A stretch of 64,000 bases of DNA. Origin: Tetramitus jugosus (taxonomy: Eukaryota; Heterolobosea; Eutetramitea; Acrasida; Vahlkampfiidae). The position numbers and the translations under genes were made by a program. The notes beneath the pieces are model-generated. The model was not told where the DNA came from. It saw nothing but the letters and a program-made list of their open reading frames with translations, and did no database searches. Where the stretch lies: NCBI GenBank assembly GCA_937625935.1, contig OW569344.1, positions 62,001 to 126,000 on the forward strand. Direction: 5' to 3'. Of this stretch, positions 28,879 through 38,081 are shown one piece after another; position 1 is the first letter of the stretch, and each line of letters starts with the position of its first letter.

Positions 28879-30038
28879 ATGTCTGGTGATTCAACAAATT
28901 TGGTGAAGGAATACGGCAACAGCCGTTATGCAGTGTGGACCACTGCACGGAAAGGCTCTAGGCCAAGCGACAGAGTGGTGGTCATTACTGGCAACGGTAA
29001 TGGTGTCTCTCAGTCATCTTTGGCAAGAAAGATAGGAGAGGAGTTTGGTGACTGGCTCAACCGAGTCCAGGTCATCAAGAGGAAAGGCCAGCAACGCTTT
29101 GTTGCACGGTCAAGGGTGATCGCATCTATGACTTTGTTGAGTTGTTCAATAAAGAGAGGAGGATTGGCAACAGCACTGCTGCACCCAAGCGCAGTGTTAA
29201 TTGCACAAGAAAGGTGGTCGTCCATGGCATGAAGAACATGTCAGTGGACGACATCAAGAAGCTACTGGGGCCTGAGAAGGTTGCCAGTGTGCTCAAGAAG
29301 CGTGACACTGCTTTCGTGGTCATGGGTGACGAAACCTATGCACGAGCAGTGCTCAGTGGAGAGAACAAGGTAAAGGCCACGGTCACTCGATACGTCGAGA
29401 GACCACATGATCCTCTCAAGGCTGTCAACAAGAGGTTGACGAAGATATACGAGGAGCTGCTGACGGTGGTTGACGGACTGCGTCGACAGGTCACAGAACT
29501 CACCAAGGAATTAGGAAAGACAAAGGGTCAAGGGGGCAACAAACCGGTACCAATGCCGGAACAAGCAGTTGCCCAAGCCACTGCTAGGATGGAGACCACT
29601 CCTGAGCTAGTGGAGGCAGAAGAACAGAGGACTGTAGCAACACCACTGCCATCAGTGCCTGTTGTACAGCTCAGTGCTGAGAACCGGCAAATTCTGGAGC
29701 AAGTGAATGCCACTTCTCCAGTGTTCGCCAGAGTGAAAAAGGAAATTGCTGCATTGGCGCTGGCTGCTGCACGCAAAAGGTATGGTTTGACTGAGGACGA
29801 ACCAGTCATTGTGGATGTGGATGATGACTCCGAAAAGGAGATTCAGAGTCCACAACTCAATGACAACAAGAAGAGGAGTGCCAGGATCACACTGGGTGAT
29901 CTGATGAGCAACAAGGCCCAAAACAAGAAAAAAACAACAGATGGCTCTGTGTCCATCGACGGTCCTACTACAAGGTTACGCTCTTTGATGAAGGGCATCA
30001 ACCAAAACACTCACCAGAGTGATTATTCCAACCTGTAG
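28879..30038 (+). CDS. LINE ORF1-type nucleic-acid-binding protein (one frameshift)
   Basis: The ATG at 28879 opens a frame (KEYGNSRYAVWTTARKG...) that continues after a -1 shift near 29105-29115 into VKGDRIYDFVELFNKERR and on to the stop at 30038. Joined, it would be about 386 residues. It shares the blocks YAVWTT..KG, KVVVHG, DTAFVVM..ETYA, VTRYVE and a following coiled coil (VNKRLTKIYEELLTVVDGLRRQV) with the ORF at 31017. The C-terminal third is Lys/Ser-rich. The coiled coil and basic tail suit an RNA-binding ORF1 protein. The shift could be a mutation or an assembly error; no clear slippery heptamer is seen. Confidence 0.65.
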
Positions 30039-30115
30039 ATGCACCGTCGGGGACAACAAGAGAAGAAGAGTGAATGACGCCCTACGGGTCGTCACTCACA
30101 AAATAAGTCAATAAA

Positions 30116-30137
30116 TGAGCAATCGTGTGCTTGCTCA
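30116..30137 (+). other. 3'-terminal hairpin of the retroposon
   Basis: TGAGCAA-tcgtgtgc-TTGCTCA forms a perfect 7-bp stem 14 bases before the poly-A run. Such 3' stem-loops are recognised by LINE reverse transcriptases in stringent LINE/SINE pairs; that role is inferred here. Confidence 0.55.
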
Positions 30138-30160
30138 TGGTTGTATGGAACAAAAAAAAA

Positions 30161-30175
30161 AGTTAGAAACCATAA
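30161..30175 (+). repeat. Right target-site duplication of the retroposon
   Basis: AGTTAGAAACCATAA repeats the sequence at 28836-28850. Its last base is the A of an ATG that opens the next reading frame. Confidence 0.8.
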
Positions 30176-30571
30176 TGACAGTAGGAGACGAGTTAGTGGA
30201 GTTAGAAGTGGCACGACAGAGTTACATCGACATATGGTTTGACAACTTGCGAGATGGAAGGCAAGTTGTCGCGAAGACCTATAAGGAAAACGAGCAAAGA
30301 ATACCTTCAAGGAATGATGGGCATCGAGGTAGATACCAACGAGCAGGCAACAGATGGATTGGTGCTTAACGGGATGAAGAAGTCAATAGCCGCAAAGAAA
30401 ACAAAAACATTCGTGAACAGTGTGAAGCGGAGATGTCTCACAACCCTCCATCAACTGTTCACTTCAACTAAGGAGAAACAGGAGCTATTGGTATATATTG
30501 GTCAGACTCTTGCTGCCAGTCTTGACAGGATCACGTGGGCGTGGAAGGAAGCGCTTTGGCAGAGCGGCTAA
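30175..30571 (+). CDS. Small unknown protein, frameshifted
   Basis: The ATG at 30175 opens MTVGDELVELEVARQSYIDI and stays coding-like to about 30300. Then the better frame is the one that runs to the stop at 30571 (EYLQGMMGIEVDTNEQATDG ... ITWAWKEALWQSG). A one-base shift near 30295 joins them into about 131 residues. No family recognised. The retroposon inserted immediately before its ATG. It might be a cellular gene, or a part of an older mobile element. Confidence 0.4.
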
Positions 30572-31014
30572 ATAAAAAAAAAAATTTAAAGTTTTTTAAT
30601 ACAACGCGCAGTTGCTCACTTTATTGTATATCATTCTTTCAAATAGTTTCTCTTATTCTCACTGTGCCGCTCGAAGAGCGGCACTTATCTTTGATCGCTT
30701 CTTGTGTTCGTTGAGTTGGGGACTCTGTAACTCGCAGTCGGGGTTACTGAGATATTTCTAGGACTACGGAGCCATCTGACCTCACCAGTGGTGCTCCAGA
30801 TGGTAGTGGAGGTCCTCGCAACGAATCCCTGAAGAAGGGATCAAAACAACATTCCAAGAAGAGAATGAATCCTGTTGCGTAGGCCTGCCACTCCACTGGG
30901 CAAGCACCACATCATGTTAGGCAATTGAGAGCAGACAAGCCTGCTCTCACACAAAAGAAAAATAAAAGTTCCGCACCACGTTTTGTATTAAAGAAAAATA
31001 TTTAGCCGCTCTGC
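30559..31014. repeat. 16-bp inverted repeat bounding a structured noncoding stretch
   Basis: GCAGAGCGGCTAAATA at 30559-30574 is the exact reverse complement of 30999-31014. Between them no gene is seen, but several strong hairpins are: GTGCCGCTC-gaa-GAGCGGCAC (30664-30684), CCATCTG with CAGATGG, TCCCT with AGGGA, and TGAGAGCAG-acaagc-CTGCTCTCA (30926-30949). The right arm ends two bases before the ORF1 start of the next element, so this may be its 5' UTR. No target-site duplication flanks the arms. Confidence 0.6.
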
Positions 31015-31016
31015 GA

Positions 31017-31923
31017 ATGCAAACAAACAGAAACAATCCATCCTCCTCAATGGATGTCCGGGAGTATGTCAAGAACAGACACGCGGTGTGGACTACAATC
31101 CCTAAAGGCACCATGGGAAAGTGTGTGAAAAGTGCAAAGGCATATATCAAGAGAGGATTAGATAATGACAAGAAACTTGTCGTTCATGGAGTAGAAGGTA
31201 AAACAGAGATAGAGATTTCCGAATTGGTCGGTGCAGATAAGGTGCAACAGGTAGTGCTCACAAACAACACGGCGTTTGTGACTATGAAATCCCAAACATA
31301 CGCCCAAATTGTAGCAGATCACTCGTTGAATATGAAGGTCACCAAATACATGGAGCATAAGGAGGAACCACACATGGTAGTGAACAAAAAGATTGAGAAC
31401 ACCAAGAGACAATTAATACTGATGATGGAAACTCTCAGCAGAAGAGTAGCTAAATTAGAGCTGAAGTTAAAGAAATTCACAAAGGGACAAACTGAAGTGC
31501 AGAGAAAGACAAAGAGCTAAGAAAGTTCCTCAAGAGGCAGCCAGTCATTTACCGAACCAGCCAAACGGGAGTGATACTATCAATGATAATCTAAACAACG
31601 TATCAAGTAACTGGGAGTCGGTATTGCTCACTAATGATGGCGAAAACATGCAGGATGAAGTTGAAACATCACCACAGCGAGGACGCAGCAAGAGCACAAG
31701 TACTTTAACAAGCAGATCAGCGTTTCACGAACTTGCAGAGTTGTGTTTGAGCAACGATCATAACACTCCAGTGAAGAGCAATGGTAAAAGATGTTCAACC
31801 ACACAAATGGACGAGTTAAACCAGAAGAAGAGACAAATGATCAATACACCAGCTCGACTTCCAACTATCAGAAGCAGGGAGGCATCTGCAAGTGTGCCGA
31901 TAAGCGACTCTAACTTATGTTAG
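31017..31923 (+). CDS. LINE ORF1, diverged copy with one frameshift
   Basis: The ATG at 31017 opens 167 codons to a stop at 31520; a +1 shift near 31500 leads into the frame that runs to TAG 31921-31923 (about 300 residues in all). It shares REYVKNRHAVWTT, KLVVHG, NTAFVTMKSQTYA, VTKYMEH and a coiled coil (VNKKIENTKRQLILMMETLSRRV) with the retroposon protein at 28879. Its stop overlaps the ATG of an ORF2 fragment by seven bases, as in LINEs that use reinitiation. Ser/Thr/Lys-rich C terminus. Confidence 0.65.
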
Positions 31924-32095
31924 AAGTAGTATGGTACAATGTCAATGGACTGCCTGGTAAGTTGACATAATCAACATGTTGGAGCAAGGGAATGTCGAAA
32001 CAAGAATTTTACACCAGGAGCAGATGGCGAGGGGCAACTGGAAGCAATACACTACGTACTCATCAGTGAGTAACAGAAAATCAAACTATGTTTAG
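31917..32095 (+). pseudogene. Start of LINE ORF2 (AP-endonuclease domain), truncated
   Basis: The ATG at 31917 begins MLEVVWYNVNGLPGK, which fits the NxNGL opening motif of AP-endonuclease-type LINE ORF2. A -1 shift near 31963 leads to DIINMLEQGNVETRILHQEQ, equivalent to the helix and QE strand where the catalytic Glu lies. The frame ends at 32095 and no reverse transcriptase follows. So the element is cut off near residue 55 of ORF2. Confidence 0.6.
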
Positions 32096-32223
32096 AAATA
32101 ACGGAAGTATGTGGCCTAATCCTCTTATGACGGGAACAATGAGTAACATTTTTCCTCACAAACATGGTCGAGCCTCTGTAGAAATATTTGACTGTACCAT
32201 CCAGTATGTCAAGACTCGGAGTT

Positions 32224-33125
32224 AAAATGTACAGCTCAGTGGAAGTGGTCTATTCATTTTGATCCTGAGGAAGCTAACATCTCTTGCAAGGGATCTCATT
32301 GTCCTGAATGGAGACCAACTTCGAAACTTTATCGAGGTCTCACAACCTTCTCACAACCTCCCAAAAGAACCAAGTCTTACAACAAACACAAGTGTACGGT
32401 ACAACAAGCAGCAAAATGGCTGAAGCTCTGGGTGTAAACTCCAGAATGGTTCGAAATTTTATTGATCATGTGAACAAGAATAAACAACTTTCCAAGGACC
32501 ATTTCACCGCCTTCAAAATGGAATTACAAGAGTTGATGAAGAACTCCAGTGATCTTCATGTTATTATACCTCAGGGATCAGTAGATTCAATGGAAATGAA
32601 TAGATTCTCCGTACTCTTATTATCGAAAAGCTTAATATCCTTTGCAGTGGAGAAGGGAAGAATATTTGAAGTGATTGGTCATGATGGAGTCTATAAGGTT
32701 ACGGAACAAGGTGTCCCGATCAATCTGTATACAACTGTTACACACAAAGAATTTCGAGGAATTGTTCTCGGCTATTCTATTGCAAGCCAGAATTGTAGAA
32801 CTTTAAAAGCACTGATCCAATCATTTCCTCTACTTACAAGAAACCTATCCAGTACCAGAGAACAATGTTTTCTGTGGATGAAGAAGAGTCAGATCAATGC
32901 ACTCTTACAACTTCAAGTTATGTATTTGCAGATTGGAACGATGGAGAACTACTGGGGCATCCGTATGGCAGGAATAAAACATGGACCAGTACCATATTGC
33001 AAATGCTGGTGTGGGAGGCGATGGAACGCAACATGTACTATGGAGATTGGTGGAGGGAAAGTTGTTGGATTACATTGCATTTCTCATTGAGGGAGCTGAG
33101 CGGCAGTAATGATGAAATGCAGTAA
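32224..33125 (+). pseudogene. N-terminal half of a Mutator-like (MULE) transposase, broken
   Basis: One frame (about 32224-32436) has Cys/His spacing like a zinc-binding MULE N terminus (KCTAQWKWSIHF, SCKGSHCPEW). A second frame, from ATG 32308, holds a helical region and then GHDGVYKVTEQGVPINLYTTV and GIVLGYSIASQN, which fit the first Asp block of a MULE DDE domain. After about 32830 the similarity fades and another frame (to 33125) is more open. The parts cannot be read without frameshifts. The missing C-terminal half lies on the other strand from 33173. Confidence 0.5.
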
Positions 33126-33172
33126 ATAAGTTAACTGAGCGGAAGTAATGGAATTCCAAATGGTTACAATGG

Positions 33173-34311
33173 TTACTCTATATTAAAACAATTTAAAAAG
33201 AATCGACAAGGCACCACATTTTCTCGAGTAACTTCCTTATATTCATCACAATCATTAAATTCCACCATATAACGTCTGTTTGATTTAAACAAGGAATACA
33301 TAGACCTCTTACTCATCTTTCCACTTTCGAATGATGAGAGATAATCATCATAATCACTCAAGAACTGCTTTGCCATAAATCTAGCGGTCATCATCTCTTC
33401 AGCACGAATCCATTTTTCCTCATCACCCATCCACACCACCTTATAGAATACCTGATTTGAGGAGTCCCTACAAACACCAACTATCTTATTCAACTCTTCC
33501 TTTGCGTTTTGCGTGACATTATTTATAAAACTCGATAACCTTTTGTCCACTTTGGGTCTTCCACTTCTTCTTGTACTTTCAGAAACTTTTTGGTCTACCA
33601 GATTGACTACAATTACTTTTAGGACATAGTAATCCAATTTGATACTGTTCCATAATACTAAAGATGCTATCATGAAATTCATTGGCAGTTTTTGGTAGAT
33701 CTTTTAAGTCATGTTTAACTGCAAAGTAAATCAGACAAGCATTAATATGTTTGCATATTCTTGTGTGATTAAGGTAATCATCGCATGTGCAGCAAGTGTA
33801 CTGTAGATTTACACCATAATTATCATCCTTGAAGATGAAGGATCCTTCCAAACCTTCTTGTACTTACTCTTTTCTCGGAAAATATCGATATTTTGAATTG
33901 AAACTATGTTTTTGCAATTGGTGGTTGGAGAATTTGACAATATGGAACAACAGGTTATCGAATCGTTTGATTTTTCCAGATATATCTTTCTGGAACAAAC
34001 GTATGGCAGTTTCTGTTATATTATTAGTGGCCCTAGACTGTTGTTTCTTAAACACCTTTGACGAATTCCAGTACTTTGCCATAAAAGCTTTTGCTTTAGA
34101 TTCACATAAGCTGCATAGTGCTCCATACTCTTGTGTATATTCATCCGTATTTTTTGTACCCAAGAGGCGTAACATGATCATAGCAACTCTTAATTCTACA
34201 GGTACTTTTTTCACAATGTGCTTTCTCCATGAACTCTTTAGATGAAGCATGCTGGATCCCAGAAGAAGCACGGCTGTAATCCCACAATTGAACTTGTACG
34301 AAAAGTGAAAG
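33173..34311 (-). pseudogene. C-terminal half of a MULE transposase with SWIM finger, opposite strand
   Basis: Read on the minus strand, the first part has MLHLKSSWRKHIVKK and, later, SRATNNITETAIRLF, typical of the helical end of the MULE transposase domain. An in-frame TAA (33864-33866) is followed by a SWIM zinc finger, CTCDDYLNHTRICKH, then GRPK motifs and a frameshift. The tail contains VFYKVVWMGDEEKWIRAEEM, loosely like a chromodomain. The stop and shift show decay. It complements the plus-strand N-terminal half. Confidence 0.6.
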
Positions 34312-34386
34312 GAAGTGGAAGTGGATGTGGTGTGAGGTGTTGAGATGGTTGGGTGGGTGGGAGTGGATTGTTTGTGGAAAAAATTT

Positions 34387-34926
34387 TTATTCAACGTCTG
34401 CATATTTTTCTTGATCCATGGGATCGGTAATAAAAAAATCGACCGTCTCCATGCAGATGGCGATCGGCTGTTCTTCCTCTTTTTTTGGCATGATGGTGTA
34501 ACTGTACTTCATGCCTTCATGCATGTACATACCATTCATACAGTTTTTCACATCCACACTCTTAGGAAGTTCGATTTCGATGTGGTGCGTCTTGCCTTCA
34601 TCTCTTCTCTTGACAAAACGCAGCCCCTCAACCTTTGTTCGACGTTCGATGGCCATCTTCGCAATGTCCGCGGAGGGAAACGGGATCAAATTCAAATCAA
34701 TAACGACAAAATAGGACTTGTTCTTTTTGAGAATTTTGACATCCTGCTTATAATGGGAGTTTGCGCGCCATTCGTAGTAGAAGAAATGGTCACTCTCCAT
34801 CACCTGATACAGCAAGTGGGCTGGCATTTCTTTCTTGAACTGCAATTGCAGTGACTCCATGTTCATCTTACTTGGTGTCCCTCCCAGTGTCACGCCAGAG
34901 TCTTGATCCTCTTCAGTAGTCATCAT
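34387..34926 (-). CDS. Unknown 179-residue protein in the mobile island
   Basis: Starts MMTTEEDQDSG at 34926. It has a central region with regular alternation of basic and hydrophobic residues (HLLYQVMESDHFFYYEWRA, KSYFVVIDLNLIPFPSADIA, GKTHHIEIELPKSVDV), suggesting a folded domain. The stop is followed at once by an AATAAA signal. No family recognised. The overlapping frame just upstream ends RARLFSDSEDDDY on the ATG, so the real gene may extend 5' through a frameshift or intron. Confidence 0.5.
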   Translation of the reverse strand: MMTTEEDQDSGVTLGGTPSKMNMESLQLQFKKEMPAHLLYQVMESDHFFYYEWRANSHYKQDVKILKKNKSYFVVIDLNLIPFPSADIAKMAIERRTKVEGLRFVKRRDEGKTHHIEIELPKSVDVKNCMNGMYMHEGMKYSYTIMPKKEEEQPIAICMETVDFFITDPMDQEKYADVE

Positions 34927-35180
34927 CCTCAGAGTCTGAGAATAGCCTGGCTCTCTTTGTCCTTTCTTCGCGAGCCTTATCCTGAATGGCCCTACTCTGA
35001 GAGATTACGTCAAAGAATCGATCTCTCATTCCTTCGTCGGAGCGCTTCTTGATCCTTTTTCCTCCAGAATTTCGTCATCTTCGTTGTCACTCTTCTTCTT
35101 CCGAGTACCCTTCTTGCAATAACGATAGACAGCACTTCCAATTTGCTCAGGAGATCTTTTCCATTAACATTGACGAGCGA
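34927..35180 (-). other. Fragmented coding-like frames upstream of the 34387 gene
   Basis: On the minus strand, one frame reads KRSPEQIGSAVYRYCKKGTR and continues acidic (KSDNEDDEILEEKG) before a stop. A second frame reads MRDRFFDVISQSRAIQDKAR and ends at a stop overlapping the ATG at 34926. Together they look like the 5' part of the same gene broken by two shifts or short introns. They overlap the 5' end of the DDE transposase on the other strand. Confidence 0.35.
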
Positions 35181-35780
35181 GAATTTGCTGCAACATTTGG
35201 TCTCCATCCTGACATTGCAGATGCAATATTTTCGATTTATCTCGAAAAGCACATTGAGCCGATGCATTTCCTTTGGGCGATGAATTATTTGAAAGAGTAC
35301 AGTGTTGCGCGCGCAATGAACTGGAAGTGGAACACATCAACTACGACATTCGCATCAACAATTTGGAAAACGTTAAATACCATGCGAGACTGTCTTCCCT
35401 CATTTAATATTGATGATCGTATGGCTTTCGAACACTCACCGACAAGTATCTTCAAGAATATTTTTATGATTGTCGATGGCACTGAATGCCGAATCAAGAG
35501 ACAAAAGAGTATGTACCAACAAAGAATTTACTATTCGGGGAAGAAAAAATTTCATGCACTGAAATACAACGTTGTTGTATCGATTGCATCTGGAGCAATA
35601 ATCAGTGTTTCAGGTCCATTTCCTGGATCGACTCATGATCTCAGGATGTGGAGATTGTGGAGGGTGAAATATGACAAATACATTTTCAGTTCTGAATTGG
35701 TGATGGCAGACAAAGCATACATCTCAGATGAATTGTGCTTTTGTCCATATAAGAGTAAGAAGGGGAGGAAACTTTTCAGA
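35100..35780 (+). pseudogene. PIF/Harbinger-type DDE transposase, truncated at both ends
   Basis: The frame has no ATG at its 5' end and is antisense to other coding-like sequence there. From EREFAATFGLHPDIADAIFS on it follows the DDE_Tnp_4 pattern: HFLWAMNYLKEYSVARAMNW, then the first Asp in IVDGTECRI, GKKKFHALKYNVVV, PFPGSTHDLRMW, and the second Asp in VMADKAYI. The final Glu block is missing: the similarity ends near 35776 and the frame runs into unrelated sequence. So it cannot be active. Confidence 0.75.
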
Positions 35781-36111
35781 GGGAGTTTATGGCGACACAA
35801 GCTCTATTTTATTGTTTGTTGCCAATTGGCAAATTTGACCATTCTTGCTTCGCCGCTGCGCCGCTCGGTCAGCAAACTGCTGTAGTTTGGAGATGGCTGG
35901 TTTTTTCAATTCGGGATGGCAAATGTTCGAACGAAAAAATAAAATGCAACATGATCGCTTTTCGTACAAGTCTATTGAAGTTCTGAAAAATGGAAGTGAT
36001 AAAAAAGAAAGAAAAAGTGCGAAATCTCCAATCCAGTCCGAGTTGTGGTCCCATTTTCATTTCAATGGACAGAAGAATAAGAACATGCGCTTGGAAACCA
36101 GCAGAGTTTTA

Positions 36112-36462
36112 TTACAAGATTCTCGAATGAGCAGCGGTTCTCTTCTCGAGAGTGTTCTTTGAGCTGGTTCTTCCCTTCTTCTTACTTATCGAACCAGATA
36201 GAGCTGCTCTTGACAAGGCAGTTTCATTGTAGTTGATATTTCTTCGTGTTCTTGTTCCCTTTGCAATAACTGGACAATGGATGGTGATACATTCACTCTT
36301 GAGGTTTTCGTAATCCGAGGAAGATTGGTACCCACTCACATGGTAGATTGTTTCCTCTTCAGAGAGTTCGTCAATCTAATCCTTTTGATTTTCCTCTTGT
36401 TCTTGCATAATGGCTCGGGCAGTTTCCTGTTGAATCCGAGTTGACTGACATACATGGTGCAT
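36112..36462 (-). pseudogene. Short open frames separated by an in-frame stop
   Basis: On the minus strand, ATG 36462 opens MHHVCQSTRIQQETARAIMQ and reaches an in-frame TAG near 36375. The same frame then continues with IDELSEEETIYHVSGYQSSS and a Ser/Lys/Arg-rich end to 36112. The TAG is followed by ATTGAC, so the AG could also be a splice acceptor. No family recognised. It may be a second gene of the PIF-type element or a host remnant. Confidence 0.35.
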
Positions 36463-36515
36463 CTGATCAATTTGACATACTATACTGTGAGAAGAGTTTT
36501 TATAAATATAGAAAA

Positions 36516-37421
36516 TTACAAGAAGTGTTCTTTGTGGTCCTCGATGAATTGAGACAAGGATCTTGGAGCCTTTCCAGTCAAGATCTGATAGTCACCATAC
36601 ACGATATTTTGGTTTACCTTGACCGACTGGTAGAGTTTCACAAAAGCAAATGCATACTGCTCTGGAGTACCAAATTCAATCAGTAGCTGATAGTAGGAAT
36701 GGTCATCCAAAGTTACGCTCTCAATTGGTTTTCCCACAATCGTTGTGAATAGATCTGCAATCTGTTGTGGTGTCAAAACGTCTGGACCGGTAAGTACATA
36801 AGTTCGATCTCTGGTCTTTTCGATTGGTTGAGTCAAGGCAGCAGCTGCAGCTTCACCAATATCTCTGGAATCAATGAAAGTCGAAGGGAAATCTACCTTG
36901 TCAGGGAGTCCAGGTCTATAGATCTTACCATTGTGCTTAATTCCTTCAATGTCATAGGTAAAGTAGTTTTGACTAAACATGGTAGGTCTCAGGAAAACAA
37001 AAGCAAAGCCGTGTTCTTTAGCAAGTCCATAAATTGCGTGCTCGGATTCAGAGTGATCTCTCAAGAATCCTCCAAAGTCAGAATCCAAAGATGCACCGAG
37101 TGCACTGACCTTGACAATCTGTTTGAGGTTAGAGCCATTCTTCTCCAAAGCTTTCTTCACAATTACAACATCATATTGAGGCTCTTGATTCACAATGAAC
37201 AATCTTTCCACGTTTTCAAATGCTTGTTCATTAAGGTCTGACTTGTAGTCTCCGACAAAGTACTGCAAGACATCAGTACTACCAGGATGGTTCTTGAACA
37301 GATCTCTGGCCTTTTCTTCACTTCGAACCAAAAGTTTTACATTCTTTGCTCCGTTATCCAATAGAGAAAGTACAGTTTGTTGTCCCACTTGACCGGTGGC
37401 TCCGATTACTACAATGCTCAT
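36516..37421 (-). CDS. NmrA-like NAD(P)-binding oxidoreductase
   Basis: The 301-residue protein opens with a Rossmann motif, IVVIGATGQVGQQTVLSLL, and follows the NmrA/quinone-oxidoreductase-2 pattern: VVIVKKALEKNG, VKVSALGA, HGFAFVFLRPTMFSQNYF, DSRDIGEAAAAAL and YVLTGPDVLTPQQIADLF. The family binds NAD(P) and acts as redox sensor or quinone reductase in the cytosol. Length is normal and the protein looks intact. It marks the right border of the mobile island. Confidence 0.88.
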   Translation of the reverse strand: MSIVVIGATGQVGQQTVLSLLDNGAKNVKLLVRSEEKARDLFKNHPGSTDVLQYFVGDYKSDLNEQAFENVERLFIVNQEPQYDVVIVKKALEKNGSNLKQIVKVSALGASLDSDFGGFLRDHSESEHAIYGLAKEHGFAFVFLRPTMFSQNYFTYDIEGIKHNGKIYRPGLPDKVDFPSTFIDSRDIGEAAAAALTQPIEKTRDRTYVLTGPDVLTPQQIADLFTTIVGKPIESVTLDDHSYYQLLIEFGTPEQYAFAFVKLYQSVKVNQNIVYGDYQILTGKAPRSLSQFIEDHKEHFL

Positions 37422-37579
37422 GGTTTCTCAGTTTGGTTTTAGTATATCAATTACAGTATTGTGTACCTCAAAAGTGAAGGTGTATAAAGTTAGATAGTTA
37501 TCTGTGTTTTGTTGTTAAAAGTAATCTTGCTTCGTTGGGCATCCGCGGTTTTTATAGCTAGCCCTTCGGATTGTGCGCA

Positions 37580-37837
37580 ATGGTTTTGTTCCACTTCACC
37601 ATTGTAATCTTATGTCTCAACCTTTGTGCGCATTTTGTCCCAGGGTCGAGAATACATGTCTGTTGGACAGTCCTGAGCGGAACTTCCACACTGGATCTTT
37701 CTCTACGGAGAGCCCTTGAGCATGGTGGATCAGAAGAGACTAAGAATGAAGGAGAGATTCATGTCTCTATCCAACAAAACCAGTCCCACCTCTTAAAACT
37801 AACCAAACAATACTCGAAGAATTCAGCTTCTTTGTGA
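37580..37837 (+). CDS. Possible small secreted protein
   Basis: ATG 37580 opens an 85-residue frame with a signal-peptide-like start, MVLFHFTIVILCLNLCAHF, then a short hydrophilic mature part. Nothing similar is recognised. Position between a divergent gene pair leaves it possible that it is chance. Confidence 0.3.
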   Translation: MVLFHFTIVILCLNLCAHFVPGSRIHVCWTVLSGTSTLDLSLRRALEHGGSEETKNEGEIHVSIQQNQSHLLKLTKQYSKNSASL

Positions 37838-38081
37838 TGCACATGCAACGATCGTGCGAAACTTGCATCTACCTGAACTTCCGTCGCGGGATGTGAATTT
37901 TCTCCTCGCGGTAATTTGACAGGAAAAAAAACCGGAAATCACAGGAACATGAACAAACTACAATTCCGATTGCGGAAGGAGGTCTGGTATAAAACGGTGC
38001 CCATGTTCTTTGAGTTTTATTCCAACAAAAACACCCTCCACTAAATAGTACCTCTACTCATTATCTAATTGCCAAGCAACA

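Larger units (their letters stand above)
28851..30160 (+). mobile_element. Half-LINE: polyadenylated retroposon carrying only an ORF1-type gene
   Basis: The element is bounded by a 15-bp direct repeat and ends in a run of ten A, the marks of target-primed reverse transcription. It has a 28-base A-rich leader, one ORF1-like gene (28879-30038, frameshifted), and a 3' region with two hairpins (about 30069-30097 and 30116-30137). No endonuclease or reverse transcriptase is encoded, so it must have been moved in trans. Its protein is homologous to the ORF1 of the LINE fragment at 31017. Confidence 0.8.

Noticed and set aside
30740-30860. HDV-like ribozyme upstream of the LINE ORF1
   Set aside because: Hairpins are present, but I could not place the nested pseudoknot with its required P1 and catalytic C.
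30559-31014. Terminal inverted repeats of a MITE
   Set aside because: The arms are perfect, but no direct target-site duplication flanks them, and the left arm overlaps the end of a reading frame.
33097-33152. Imperfect direct repeat TGAGCGG(C/A)AGTAATG
   Set aside because: Two short copies 39 bases apart near the MULE junction; too short to interpret.
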